A stretch of 64,000 bases of DNA from G963663365 sp963663365. GTDB lineage: Bacteria; Hinthialibacterota; Hinthialibacteria; Hinthialibacterales; G963663365. The stretch covers positions 1-64,000 of the forward strand of contig CAXXIH010000001.1 of assembly GCA_963663365.2 (NCBI GenBank), written 5' to 3'. Both the position numbers and the translations under genes were made by a program. Below the pieces are notes generated by a model. The model worked only from the letters and a program-made list of their open reading frames with translations. It made no database searches and had not been told where the DNA came from. Position 1 is the first letter of the stretch, and each line of letters begins with the position of its first letter. Shown piece after piece: positions 36,496 to 45,527 of this stretch.

Positions 36496-38039
36496 TAGGC
36501 TTGCTCCATTGCATCCGGTTTTGGTTTGTCCGGGAATAAAAGCGAGACAACCACAAACACGCTAATACTGAAAAGATATGTTCCCAGGCCCAGCACTGCG
36601 ACATTAAGCCAGGGAATGATCTCTTGGATACGTTCTTGGAAAATCCCGGCAATGGCGGCCAGTCCCGCTAACAGCGCTGCCAGAGCTCCGGCGCTGGATG
36701 CGCGTTTCCAATAGATGCCCCCAATGATCACGGTGCCCGAACCGCATAAATAAACCGTCCCGGTAACGGCCATATAGTCCCATACACTTTGAGGAAGCTC
36801 GTACCAAATCCCCCAGATTAAGAGAAACGCGGCAATGACCGTAATAATAATCCGCGTAAACCAAATCTGTTCTTTGTCGCTGAGTGGTTTGCGTCTTAAA
36901 GGCGCGATCACATCGCGCACAAGAACCGATGACCAGCATAAGAAATAACTATCATGTGTTGACATGAATGCAGCCAGAAGGCCGGCAACCAACAAACCCA
37001 ATAGACCGGCCGGAACAACTTTTCCGATAAGCAACGGCATGGCCTGATCGGGCATTTGAGTACCGTTCTCAATTCCATTGGGATAAAAATAAGCCAGTAA
37101 ATCCGGATGATTCACGATGAAACAAAACGCCACGATGCCCCATAGAGCCGGAATACCCGGTCTCGCGAGTGCCCCCGGCGCCGAAAGAAGAAAAGTGTAT
37201 TGTGATGTCTTTGGGTCTTTCGCTGTTAAGGCACGGCTTACTTCAGGTCCCCAACTAATGCCCGCGGCCAAAGTGTGCAAAACCATCCATAAGATATAGA
37301 TCCAACCATACGAACCGGGGTGAAAGGGATTGAACGCTACCTCGCCCCGCTTTTCTGCAACAGTCTGAATTACGTCATTCCAATGCAAACCCGGAGAGGA
37401 TAAGCAGCAATAGACTCCAACAGCCATCCCCAAACTCAAAAGCACAAACTGTAGGTAGTCGGTCACAATGACCGAAACCATTCCACCCAGCACGGTATAA
37501 ACCAAGACCAATACGATAAGAATTGAGGTTACGAGATTGACGGTTGTTTCGGCTCCGCCACCGCCCCAGCCGGCGACAAATGTGATAAATGTGGCTCCCA
37601 TTTTCGGAAACAGGCCCATATTTAGAATTCCGGCCAAAGCACAGATGATTCCCGCCACAATGCGCGTGCGTTTATCGAAACGTTTTTCATAGAACTCGGG
37701 GATGGTGACCAGACGTAACTCACGCAGACGGTGAACGACGAAGCCGGAGAGACCCACCACGGTCGCTACAATGAGCATAATCATCGGCACCAGGAGATAG
37801 CAAAAACCTCGATTCACCCCCTCGATTGAAGCATACATAATGGTAACCAGGCCGAGGCCGGTGCTGCTGTAGGTTGCCGCATTGAGTGCCGTGCGCGATC
37901 CCCGTCCCCCCACCAAATAATCGTCGACATTTTGAATGTACCGATTGACGACGATTCCGATGCCGCCGATACCAATCAAATAAATGATAACGATTGTCCA
38001 ATCGAGTGTTCCGAAATTTGTTGTGAAAATGCCGGACAT
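36495..38039 (-). CDS. Sodium:solute symporter (SSS family), copy 1
   Basis: Integral membrane protein of 514 residues with about 13 helices. The ATG at 38039 follows CCAGGAG; an in-frame ATG at 38072 would add eleven residues. SSS features: first helix WTIVIIYLIGIGGIGIVVNR, YLVGGRGSRTALNAATYSST, the core GGMVSVIVTDYLQFVLLSLG, and AGLLAAFMSTHDSYFLCWSS near the sodium site. First gene of a minus-strand run: symporter, small membrane protein, glycosidase-like protein, second symporter. Substrate unknown; sugar or uronate uptake fits the context. Confidence 0.93.
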   Translation of the reverse strand: MSGIFTTNFGTLDWTIVIIYLIGIGGIGIVVNRYIQNVDDYLVGGRGSRTALNAATYSSTGLGLVTIMYASIEGVNRGFCYLLVPMIMLIVATVVGLSGFVVHRLRELRLVTIPEFYEKRFDKRTRIVAGIICALAGILNMGLFPKMGATFITFVAGWGGGGAETTVNLVTSILIVLVLVYTVLGGMVSVIVTDYLQFVLLSLGMAVGVYCCLSSPGLHWNDVIQTVAEKRGEVAFNPFHPGSYGWIYILWMVLHTLAAGISWGPEVSRALTAKDPKTSQYTFLLSAPGALARPGIPALWGIVAFCFIVNHPDLLAYFYPNGIENGTQMPDQAMPLLIGKVVPAGLLGLLVAGLLAAFMSTHDSYFLCWSSVLVRDVIAPLRRKPLSDKEQIWFTRIIITVIAAFLLIWGIWYELPQSVWDYMAVTGTVYLCGSGTVIIGGIYWKRASSAGALAALLAGLAAIAGIFQERIQEIIPWLNVAVLGLGTYLFSISVFVVVSLLFPDKPKPDAMEQA

Positions 38040-38190
38040 GAAAAAAACTCCTGGAATGAAACAGTCTATCATGTGTGAAACCGGCTTTCTATATGGTTGA
38101 AAATGGTGCGATGCGGATTCCTTTGTCAGTTAAAAACGTGCTAATCTTTCAGTGTTTAACGTCCCGAAATGGAACCAAAGGAGATTTAAA

Positions 38191-38592
38191 ATGAAAATCC
38201 GCATTGCCTATTTGTTGTTGCCGATTTTGGCCATCGCTCTGGTGGGGTATGCATCGACAAAGGCGGCTTCTGAGAAAGACAGCCCGGTGCGCCATGTCGT
38301 TGTTTTTAAGTATAAAGAGGATGCTACGCCGGAACAGGTTCAAAAGGTGACCGATGCGTTTCGGAACTTGAAAGACCAAATTCCCGGAATACTCTCATTT
38401 GAGCATGGTAAAAACACCAGTCCCGAAAAACTCGATCAAGGTTTCACGAATGTCTACTTATTGACATTCGAAAATGCCAAAGCACGCGATGAATATCTGC
38501 CGCATCCGAAACATAAGGAATTCGGAAAAATTTTGGGTGAAAGCGGAATCTTGGAGGGTGTCTTCGTCGTCGATTACCAGCCCCAAGAATAG
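38191..38592 (+). CDS. Exported Dabb (stress-responsive A/B barrel) domain protein
   Basis: Protein of 133 residues; AAGGAG precedes the ATG at 38191, and the leader MKIRIAYLLLPILAIALVGY is a signal peptide or anchor. The Dabb fold is recognisable from VRHVVVFKYKEDATPEQVQK, then GILSFEHGKNTSPEKLDQGF, TNVYLLTFENAKARDEYLPH and the C-terminal VFVVDYQP. These are small dimeric alpha+beta barrels; most have no defined reaction. An ArsC-type gene follows 48 bp downstream. Confidence 0.88.
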   Translation: MKIRIAYLLLPILAIALVGYASTKAASEKDSPVRHVVVFKYKEDATPEQVQKVTDAFRNLKDQIPGILSFEHGKNTSPEKLDQGFTNVYLLTFENAKARDEYLPHPKHKEFGKILGESGILEGVFVVDYQPQE

Positions 38593-38640
38593 AACCGCAT
38601 GATCTATATAGGCGCTTGATTTATATGCCGGAGAAACCCG

Positions 38641-38994
38641 ATGGCCGATAAAGTAACGATTTATCATAACCCGCGTTGCAGCAAGAGCCGCCAAACACTC
38701 AAACTTTTGCAGGATAATGGAATCGAGCCGGAGATTGTCGAGTATCTCGACACGCCGCCATCTGCCAAACAGCTGGAGAAAGTCCTTAAGATGCTGGGGG
38801 TGGAGCCGGATGAACTCATGCGGAAAAATGAGGCGGTCTACAAAGAACTCGGAATTAAAGGCGGTGGATTCTCTCGTAAACAGTTGATCGAACTCATGGT
38901 GGAAAATCCCAAACTGATCGAACGTCCGATTGTCATAAAAGGCGGGCGCGCTGCATTGGGACGTCCACCCGAATCCGTGTTGAATATCCTATAA
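38641..38994 (+). CDS. arsC: Glutaredoxin-type arsenate reductase
   Basis: Protein of 117 residues in the thioredoxin-like ArsC/Spx family. The start is VTIYHNPRCSKSRQTLKLLQ with the catalytic C13 in CSKSR, and the C-terminal RPIVIKGGRAALGRPPESVL carries the arginine that stabilises the thiolate and a typical ending of glutaredoxin-dependent arsenate reductases. Reduces arsenate to arsenite in the cytoplasm. No ars operon (ArsR, ArsB, ACR3) is adjacent, so a general thiol-redox or regulatory role cannot be excluded. CCGGAGAAACCCG precedes the ATG, and a terminator follows. Confidence 0.88.
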   Translation: MADKVTIYHNPRCSKSRQTLKLLQDNGIEPEIVEYLDTPPSAKQLEKVLKMLGVEPDELMRKNEAVYKELGIKGGGFSRKQLIELMVENPKLIERPIVIKGGRAALGRPPESVLNIL

Positions 38995-39022
38995 ATTGGG
39001 AATCGAAAGGTTTCTAATGTAT

Positions 39023-39072
39023 CAAAGACTTCTATGCCCGGCGTGTTGAGGGTATAGAAGTCTTTGTTTTTT
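39023..39072 (+). terminator. Rho-independent terminator after arsC
   Basis: A 13-bp stem (CAAAGACTTCTAT at 39023-39035 with its complement at 39054-39066) with an 18-nt loop is followed by TTTTTT. It closes the arsC transcript 28 bp past its stop, between two convergent genes. Confidence 0.92.
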
Positions 39073-39077
39073 ATTGG

Positions 39078-41714
39078 CTATTGTTTCTCTTTCTTTGCCA
39101 TTTCATCCAGTTTCTTTTCAAGTGCTTCCAGACGTTTCAGGATATCCTCTTGTTTGTCGGATAAAGAGTCGAGGCGGCCGGCGTTTTTCTTTGCTAATTC
39201 TTGATCTTTGCCGCGTATCTTTTGAATGGCGTTTTCGGCCTCCGAACGCAGGTGCTGGTTTGGATCGAGATCGGCAATTTCCCGCAATACTTCAATACCG
39301 TCTTCATGGCCTAGTTCCCTGAGACCACGGATCACTGCTTCTCGAATCCGGTCTGAGAGGTCCTCTGCTTGGCTTGTGATAAATTCAACGGTTTCTTCTT
39401 GAATGGCTTCATCTAGTTTGGCGGCGAGCGTTCCCAGGCTTTCTAACGCAGCCGATCTCACATTTTCATTCCGGTCTTTTCCCGCATAACGTTTCAGCGC
39501 AGTATATGCCTTTTTGTCTTCAAAATTATTCAGAGCTTGAAGAACTGCAACTTGGATACCATTACGGTAGGTTTCTTGGTCGATTGCACGCAGTAGGGTT
39601 TTCAGCGCGTCCGGATGTTGTGAATTTCCCAAACCGCGGGCTGCCATTTCGGCCGCGCCCAGCCCGGGATCCTTATCAAGGATATCCTGCAAACGTTTCT
39701 GTACCACATCGTCTTTCGCAAAACTGCGTAAGGAACTTACGACAGCGGAACGTACGCGTGCATCGGGGTGCTCGCATCCATCCAATAGTGCATCCCGGCG
39801 CTCATTGTTCTTAATCCCGGAGAGGTTATTCGCAGCCTGCTCTTGAACCCACCAGGATCGATCATTCATCATCGCCTGTAAAAGAGCATCGGTGACGCCG
39901 GGCTCATCCTTTTTTGCCAACTGCTGGATGGCCCGCACCCGGGTTACGGCGCTTTGCCCGTGTGTTGCTTCATAAATCAACATCTCTTTGGATTTTTCGA
40001 AATCAAGTTCGACCAAAGCAATCAAATCCGGATTCACATCAACGGAGCGGGGTTCATCGGCTACATCGAAATAAAAAGTCTGCTCATAACGGTCAGCACG
40101 GACAATCTGTTCGGTAGTGTTGGAATCAGTGGCAATACGAACCTGCAAGGGGAATGAGAATGGAGGTGCATTTTCTTCTTTCTTCTGTATTTGTTTGATA
40201 CGCAATTCCACTTGCCGTTTTTTGTCAAGCCAAGACCACTCTACTTTTAATTTTGGATGCCCCGGACCGTAAATCCATTTTTCGAAAAAACGATCCAGTG
40301 GCCGCCCTGTCGCTTGCTCTAAAATTTCCTGAAAGTCATCAGTGTCGACCAGGCTGTCTTGATGCGTTTGGCAGTATTGTCGAATCCCGCGGTAAAAGAG
40401 TTTATCTCCGAGTTCATGCCGCAGCATGTGTAGAACCCAAGCCGCTTTAGGGTATGAATGACGGTCGAACATTTCGCGCGCGCTTTGGAACTGATTGGTC
40501 ATAATGGGCCGTGTGTAAGTCTTGGATTCATTGAGATAACTATCCGCGCTACGGAAAAGCTCGCGCATAAAGGCATCTTGTCCTTGTGTCTCTTCAAACC
40601 ACACCGCTGCGAAATATGTGGCAAATCCTTCATTGAGCCATAAATGCGGCCAGGATTCGCAGGTCAATAGATCGCCGAACCACTGATGCACCAGCTCATG
40701 CGCAATCAGACTCTCTTGATCCCGGTCAAGCCGGGCGCGTTCATCAAGCACAATATATTCGTGCATTGTGGTGCAGCTGGTGTGTTCCATGCCTCCGGCG
40801 GGAAATTGTTTCACAGGCACTTGAGCATATTTGTTGTAGGCGTAATCAACGCCAAAAATCCGGCTAAAAAATTCTATCATCTGGGGCGTTTTGCCCATGC
40901 TGGCTTTGGCGTCCTCCACGGTTTGACCGGGCATGCAATAGTAATCGACAGGACGTCCCCGCCAAGTATCCTTATATACATCATAAGGTCCGGCTATGAC
41001 CGTCACCAAATAGGTAACGAGTCGTTTTTTCTGTGCCCAGTGGTGAGTCTCCCATTCTCCATCAGCACTCGGTGTGACTTGAAGTAATTCCCCATTTGAA
41101 ATTGTAACCTGTCCCTTTGGTACCGTCATCAGCACTTCGGTTGTGATACGGTCACTGGGGTAATCCAAACAGGGATACCATGAGGCTGAGCCGATTGGTT
41201 CGGTTAATGTGAAAACCATATCCGGATCAGTCGTATAATTATCATCACTATGCCGCCAGTAGAAATAACGTTTGGGAGAGCCTTCGTAATAGACACTGAA
41301 CGTAAACTGCTCCATGTTTGCCGCACCTTCAGGCAAATGAAGTATCAGAGTGTCTTCTTCGGCGATCGTGTCGAATTCCAAATGACGATCTTTCTCAAAA
41401 AGAACATTCTTGATTGTGAGCCCGGCGGAATCTAGACGAATATCTTTGATGTCTTCATGGATCGGCGAGACCGTAAAATGCACGACACCCTCAATGGATT
41501 GCGTATCGTAATTGATGCGAATTTCAATTTTGAGATGTTCAATATCAACGGTCCGGTCCGGGCGATAATGCCTTGGGTATTTGCCGTCAAGGATTTTGGG
41601 TGGAAACTGCGAACTTGACATCCAGCATGTGGAATTGTCAGCGCCAAAAACAACAGCGTTGAGGCAAAGTAAAGACATGAGGATGACGGCAAAGAAAAGA
41701 CCGGATGTACGCAT
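39078..41714 (-). CDS. M1-family aminopeptidase with C-terminal HEAT repeats
   Basis: Exported zinc metallopeptidase of 878 residues; the ATG at 41714 begins a signal peptide (MRTSGLFFAVILMSLLCLNA). Catalytic site HELVH-x18-E (H339, E340, H343, E362 in LIAHELVHQWFGD and LWLNEGFATYF). The exopeptidase GxMEN motif reads GGMEH (307-311), a small departure. An ordinary M1 catalytic core ends at about residue 565; thereafter come about seven HEAT/PBS repeats (for example RRDALLDGCEHPDARVRSAV) and a terminal coiled coil (LSDKQEDILKRLEALEKKLD). The fusion of an M1 peptidase with HEAT repeats recurs in several bacterial phyla. It releases N-terminal residues from peptides in the periplasm. Confidence 0.93.
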   Translation of the reverse strand: MRTSGLFFAVILMSLLCLNAVVFGADNSTCWMSSSQFPPKILDGKYPRHYRPDRTVDIEHLKIEIRINYDTQSIEGVVHFTVSPIHEDIKDIRLDSAGLTIKNVLFEKDRHLEFDTIAEEDTLILHLPEGAANMEQFTFSVYYEGSPKRYFYWRHSDDNYTTDPDMVFTLTEPIGSASWYPCLDYPSDRITTEVLMTVPKGQVTISNGELLQVTPSADGEWETHHWAQKKRLVTYLVTVIAGPYDVYKDTWRGRPVDYYCMPGQTVEDAKASMGKTPQMIEFFSRIFGVDYAYNKYAQVPVKQFPAGGMEHTSCTTMHEYIVLDERARLDRDQESLIAHELVHQWFGDLLTCESWPHLWLNEGFATYFAAVWFEETQGQDAFMRELFRSADSYLNESKTYTRPIMTNQFQSAREMFDRHSYPKAAWVLHMLRHELGDKLFYRGIRQYCQTHQDSLVDTDDFQEILEQATGRPLDRFFEKWIYGPGHPKLKVEWSWLDKKRQVELRIKQIQKKEENAPPFSFPLQVRIATDSNTTEQIVRADRYEQTFYFDVADEPRSVDVNPDLIALVELDFEKSKEMLIYEATHGQSAVTRVRAIQQLAKKDEPGVTDALLQAMMNDRSWWVQEQAANNLSGIKNNERRDALLDGCEHPDARVRSAVVSSLRSFAKDDVVQKRLQDILDKDPGLGAAEMAARGLGNSQHPDALKTLLRAIDQETYRNGIQVAVLQALNNFEDKKAYTALKRYAGKDRNENVRSAALESLGTLAAKLDEAIQEETVEFITSQAEDLSDRIREAVIRGLRELGHEDGIEVLREIADLDPNQHLRSEAENAIQKIRGKDQELAKKNAGRLDSLSDKQEDILKRLEALEKKLDEMAKKEKQ

Positions 41715-42113
41715 GATCTTAATCCCCGTTTTTAATTCAGAATCAGCGCTTACCGCGCAGAGTAAAATGTCATATTCGGTCGTGACGACCGGAACCGGCA
41801 ATATCCGGTACCGAAAGCGTCACGCTTTATGATGCAAGAATCAACTGTGCGGAATGTCGAGAATTAGCATCTTGGCTGTATGTAAGAATACCATCCGTAC
41901 GGTAGATATTGATCTGTAAGCGAATCGCATGCCTGCCTATAATTGCACACCGAGCGTGGTGCATGGGCCTCGAAGTTGATGCCTGAGTGCCAAAGTCTTT
42001 GATTTTTTTGTGATTACGAACCCATAGGTATCTTGACAATGCATGGTGTTCTATAGCTTAATTTCATGCGCCTCAACACGGCGGTGCTTGTGGCGCTATG
42101 GGATGGTTTGCCT
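41715..42113. other. Intergenic region with a 15-bp palindrome
   Basis: About 400 bp between divergent genes (M1 peptidase and DUF1501). No supportable gene. CGGTCGTGACGACCG (41777-41791) is a perfect palindrome around one base and is followed by ACCGG...CCGGT, so it could be an operator. TTGACA at 42033-42038 resembles a -35 box, with no well-spaced -10 box. Confidence 0.4.
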
Positions 42114-43460
42114 ATGCTTAGAATCGATGCAGAAAAAGAAGTGCATTTTTGTGACGGACTCAGCCGGCGTGACTTCCTTCATGTTGGTTCATTAACCGGG
42201 ATGGGCCTGACCCTCCCATCGTTTTGTGCGGCCAAAGAAAAAGGCGCGGTGAAGTCGAATACCGACAAGAATTGCATCTTTCTTTTTCTTGTTGGCGGTC
42301 CCAGTCATATCGATACCTTTGATATGAAGCCGGATACACCGGCGGAAATCAGAGGACCTTACAAACCCATCAAAACCAATGTGCCGGGTATTTATATTTC
42401 GGAGATATTTCCCAATACCGCTAAAGTCGCCGATAAATTCGCCATCATCCGTTCTATGTACCACACCGGCGCCGCCGTGCATGATACGGGGCACCAGCTT
42501 ATGCAGACTGGACGTCTGTTCCTTGGTGGCCTTGAGCAGCCCCATGCCGGTTGCACCTTGGCGTATTTGCGAGGGGCAAGAAACAACATGCCTCCGCATG
42601 TGGTGCTTCCCACACCGATTGGCAATACCGGCGGCAATATGCCACATGGTCAGAATGCAGGATTTTTGGGCCGAACTCATGATCCCTTTACGATAATGCC
42701 GGATCTTTTACCTCCGGATTATGTCTCCAATGTGCGGATAGAACGGCGGCGTAAATTGCGTGAAGCCGTCGATAGCAGCATCGCACAACTCGAAAAAGAC
42801 GGAAACCCGAAACTGCGCGATTCAACCTTCAACCAAGCCTACAGTCTGGTTTCCTCTTCAAAGGCGCGTGAAGCGTTTGACCTAACCAAAGAACCGGAAA
42901 AACTGCACGACAGCTATGGGCGTAATAAATTCGGGCAGGGGTGTCTATTAGCGCGGCGGCTTATCGAACGCGGTGTCCGTTTTGTCACAGTCAATATGTT
43001 TGAGACGGTCTTTAATGAAATCACATGGGATATTCACGGCTCTGCACCGTTTAGTCCCATGGAGTGTTATAAAGATTTAATCGGCCCTATGTTCGACCAC
43101 GCTTATAGCAGTCTGCTTAAAGATTTGGACGAACGGGGCATGTTGGAAAACACAACCGTTGTGGCTATGGGCGAATTTGGCCGCACGCCGCGAATAAACC
43201 CGGCGGGTGGACGCGATCATTGGCCGCAGTGCTGGTCGATTCTTTTTGCAGGCGGCGGTGTTCAAGGAGGTCAAATCATTGGCGCAAGCGATGAACTGGG
43301 GTATGCGCCCTCTGACCGGCCGACTACACCGGCCGAAGTCGTGGCTTCCGTTTATCATAGCCTGGGAATCGATTTGGAACACGAATTGCCCGGACCAAAT
43401 GGACGGCCGATTCCTGTTGTGGATTCCGGAGTGCAACCCATACGCGAGCTCTTTGCGTAA
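42114..43460 (+). CDS. DUF1501 family protein (sulfatase-like fold)
   Basis: Protein of 448 residues from the ATG at 42114. The N-terminus (CDGLSRRDFLHVGSLTGMG) is the twin-arginine-like leader seen in this family. The body has the alkaline-phosphatase/sulfatase-like pattern of DUF1501: FLFLVGGPSHIDTFDMKPD, SMYHTGAAVHDTGHQLMQTG and MGEFGRTPRINPAGGRDHWP. In planctomycetes DUF1501 genes normally sit beside a gene for a DUF1549/DUF1553 protein with a cytochrome-like PSCyt1 domain. Here only a short in-frame remnant of something similar is found, just downstream. Reaction unknown. Confidence 0.9.
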   Translation: MLRIDAEKEVHFCDGLSRRDFLHVGSLTGMGLTLPSFCAAKEKGAVKSNTDKNCIFLFLVGGPSHIDTFDMKPDTPAEIRGPYKPIKTNVPGIYISEIFPNTAKVADKFAIIRSMYHTGAAVHDTGHQLMQTGRLFLGGLEQPHAGCTLAYLRGARNNMPPHVVLPTPIGNTGGNMPHGQNAGFLGRTHDPFTIMPDLLPPDYVSNVRIERRRKLREAVDSSIAQLEKDGNPKLRDSTFNQAYSLVSSSKAREAFDLTKEPEKLHDSYGRNKFGQGCLLARRLIERGVRFVTVNMFETVFNEITWDIHGSAPFSPMECYKDLIGPMFDHAYSSLLKDLDERGMLENTTVVAMGEFGRTPRINPAGGRDHWPQCWSILFAGGGVQGGQIIGASDELGYAPSDRPTTPAEVVASVYHSLGIDLEHELPGPNGRPIPVVDSGVQPIRELFA

Positions 43461-43484
43461 AAGACAAAAATGGAAAAGCATTGA

Positions 43485-43574
43485 AAGCCATTCCCGAGTC
43501 TTATGCCGGATACCATTGAACTTGTGCGGCAATGGATTGATCAAGGCGCGCTTGAAAGGCCCGAGTCGCGGTAA
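43485..43574 (+). pseudogene. Possible remnant of a PSCyt/DUF1549-type C-terminus
   Basis: After a stop codon the frame reads KPFPSLMPDTIELVRQWIDQ, then GALERPESR and TAA. The pattern M-P-x(2-4)-I-x-L-x-R-x-W-I-D-x-G-A is the well-known end of planctomycete cytochrome-C-like domains that accompany DUF1501. Only about 29 residues are left, there is no heme C-x-x-C-H, and no plausible start with a ribosome binding site. It lies 24 bp after the DUF1501 stop, so it looks like the trace of a lost partner gene. Inference from a short match. Confidence 0.45.
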
Positions 43575-43578
43575 TCAT

Positions 43579-45354
43579 TCAATATTTTTGTTGAGCCTTG
43601 CCGGCCCGGTAGTTGCCGATGGCCTCTGAGGTTCGCAAATAGCGATTATAAATTCGCAGTTTGCCAATCTCACCATCGAACTTACTTCCAGCGATGGATG
43701 CCGTGGCTTTGCCGTTCACATCGCCCAACTCTGCATTAAAACGGTGCCAGCCGTATTGCCGCGCAGTCCCTCCATCACACAGATATCCATCGACAACATA
43801 GGAGATGATGTTTGCGCTGCCGTCTACAATAACCATGATGTGATGCCACGTATCCCGATTAAGAAGGCCGGGATCGCTGGACCAAGTATCCTGTTGTTTG
43901 CCATCACTTAGTTCTAGGCAGATGTTTTTTTCATCCGCGGTTTTAAGCACGATGCCCTTACCTGAACTGTCTCTTGTATCCAAAACCGTTTGCTCGCTTG
44001 CCATAGAATCGAGACGCAGCCATAGGCCGATACTAAATCCACCGCCCTCTGCAAGATTTGGCAATTTGGGCATTTCCACAGTTGATGGAATTTGTGGCGC
44101 ATTGGCCTCTATGACGAATCCGTCTTTTGTAACCGTCTTTCGATTGTGCTGATTCCAAACATCCTCCAACAATGATGTATCCAACTCATGTACGCGGGCG
44201 ATCGTTTTCTGAGTTTCTGTTAGAAAATACCGGCCTTCATCCTCGATATAATCGGGGTATCCGATACGGACTTCCGGCGTGTCGTCGAAGAGACAGATTT
44301 CCGGTTCGGACCAACAAATCGTGCCGTCTTTTTCGTTCCCCCCACAAAGCCAATAAGGATTCCGGCCCATAAAATCCTTCCCACCATGGTTGTGAAACAA
44401 CAGAAGATATTTCCCGTTGCTGAATTTACGCACAAATGCCGGACTCCGTGGATTTTTAATTAGGCGTCCATACGGACTGTATTTCGCATAGCCGGTTTCC
44501 CAGGTACTCCCCCGGTCATGGCTTGTTCCGGCACAGAGATATCCATCTACGGTGCGGTATGTGCAATAAAGACTCCCATCAGAAAGTGCCACTAGATTAT
44601 GTTCTTCGGCGACTTGCCCCTTGGGTGCGCGCAAGCCGATATCTCCCTCTGGAAGCAACTCCCACATAATTTTTATAGGATCTTTCTCGTGCAGGATATT
44701 CGGACTATAGAGAAACCAACCTTCCGTGCGCTCAACCAACCATTTGCCGACCTTGGCGAATCCAAAAAATACATCGCTGCCATCAATCATCGGCTTGCCC
44801 ACTCCCCAAAACATTTGCACGCTTCCGCCCCAATTGTTTTCTCGGTCTATTTCGGTTATCCGCAATGGAATCCAAAATCGTTCTTTTGACCAACTCTTTC
44901 CGCCGTCGTCGGAATACTTGAATACATAGTGCCCCAACATATCCACCCGGCGTTCTTTACCATCAACGATATGGACATCATCCCCGTTGTATACATAAAA
45001 GGCATAAATCCGTCCGCTGGGTATTTTAAGAGGCATTACCCAAGACGCTTCTGGTGGACCTTGTGGTTCGATATCGACAAAAGATGACCAGGTATGGCCC
45101 TGATCGCTACTTATGGTTGACACGACATGCTGTCTGCGGTCGCCCTCTTCTCCCGCTCCGGTTGTAAGAACGCAAAGCCAGTCGCCACGGTCGGTGATGA
45201 CGATATAGGGCTGGTCACAATATCCTTCGTCTGGAATCGTCCAGCCGTTCTTGATATTTCTTGGATCGGTAGATGCTTCCGCCCGGAAAGCAATGTGCAG
45301 AGTGAATAGGCTAAATATGGCCAGGAAACGAGGAATTGTCTTTTCAGAGTACAT
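43579..45354 (-). CDS. Exported sialidase-fold (BNR) protein with LamG domain
   Basis: Protein of 591 residues with a signal peptide (MYSEKTIPRFLAIFSLFTLH). The N-terminal about 390 residues have Asp-box repeats of six-bladed propellers: SSDQGHTWSS, SDDGGKSWSK and SHDRGSTWET. A C-terminal concanavalin-like LamG domain follows (about 425-590: FSIGLWLRLDSMASEQTVLD, TWHHIMVIVDGSANIISYVV, GEIGKLRIYNRYL). The arginine triad of true sialidases is not evident to me, so 'sialidase superfamily' is as far as I go. Possibly a glycan-binding or exo-acting enzyme. Confidence 0.82.
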   Translation of the reverse strand: MYSEKTIPRFLAIFSLFTLHIAFRAEASTDPRNIKNGWTIPDEGYCDQPYIVITDRGDWLCVLTTGAGEEGDRRQHVVSTISSDQGHTWSSFVDIEPQGPPEASWVMPLKIPSGRIYAFYVYNGDDVHIVDGKERRVDMLGHYVFKYSDDGGKSWSKERFWIPLRITEIDRENNWGGSVQMFWGVGKPMIDGSDVFFGFAKVGKWLVERTEGWFLYSPNILHEKDPIKIMWELLPEGDIGLRAPKGQVAEEHNLVALSDGSLYCTYRTVDGYLCAGTSHDRGSTWETGYAKYSPYGRLIKNPRSPAFVRKFSNGKYLLLFHNHGGKDFMGRNPYWLCGGNEKDGTICWSEPEICLFDDTPEVRIGYPDYIEDEGRYFLTETQKTIARVHELDTSLLEDVWNQHNRKTVTKDGFVIEANAPQIPSTVEMPKLPNLAEGGGFSIGLWLRLDSMASEQTVLDTRDSSGKGIVLKTADEKNICLELSDGKQQDTWSSDPGLLNRDTWHHIMVIVDGSANIISYVVDGYLCDGGTARQYGWHRFNAELGDVNGKATASIAGSKFDGEIGKLRIYNRYLRTSEAIGNYRAGKAQQKY

Positions 45355-45527
45355 AACCAGGATCCCCCATAAGGTGGTCTTGTTTGCCAGTATACATGCC
45401 TTTGCTTTTCAATGTTTTCGCCCGCACGATTGGTGAATTTGTGTGTCCCCTCGCGGGATTTTGTGGGCCTGTGATACCCTTGTGGCGAAGTACGGCTCAA
45501 TTTTGAGTCCTTGTCTAGGAGCGAATA

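Noticed and set aside
38641..38994. Part of an arsenic resistance operon
   Set aside because: No arsR, efflux pump or other ars gene lies nearby, and a terminator follows directly.
43579..45354. True sialidase
   Set aside because: Asp-box repeats are present, but I could not find the arginine triad and nucleophilic tyrosine with confidence, so only the fold is named.
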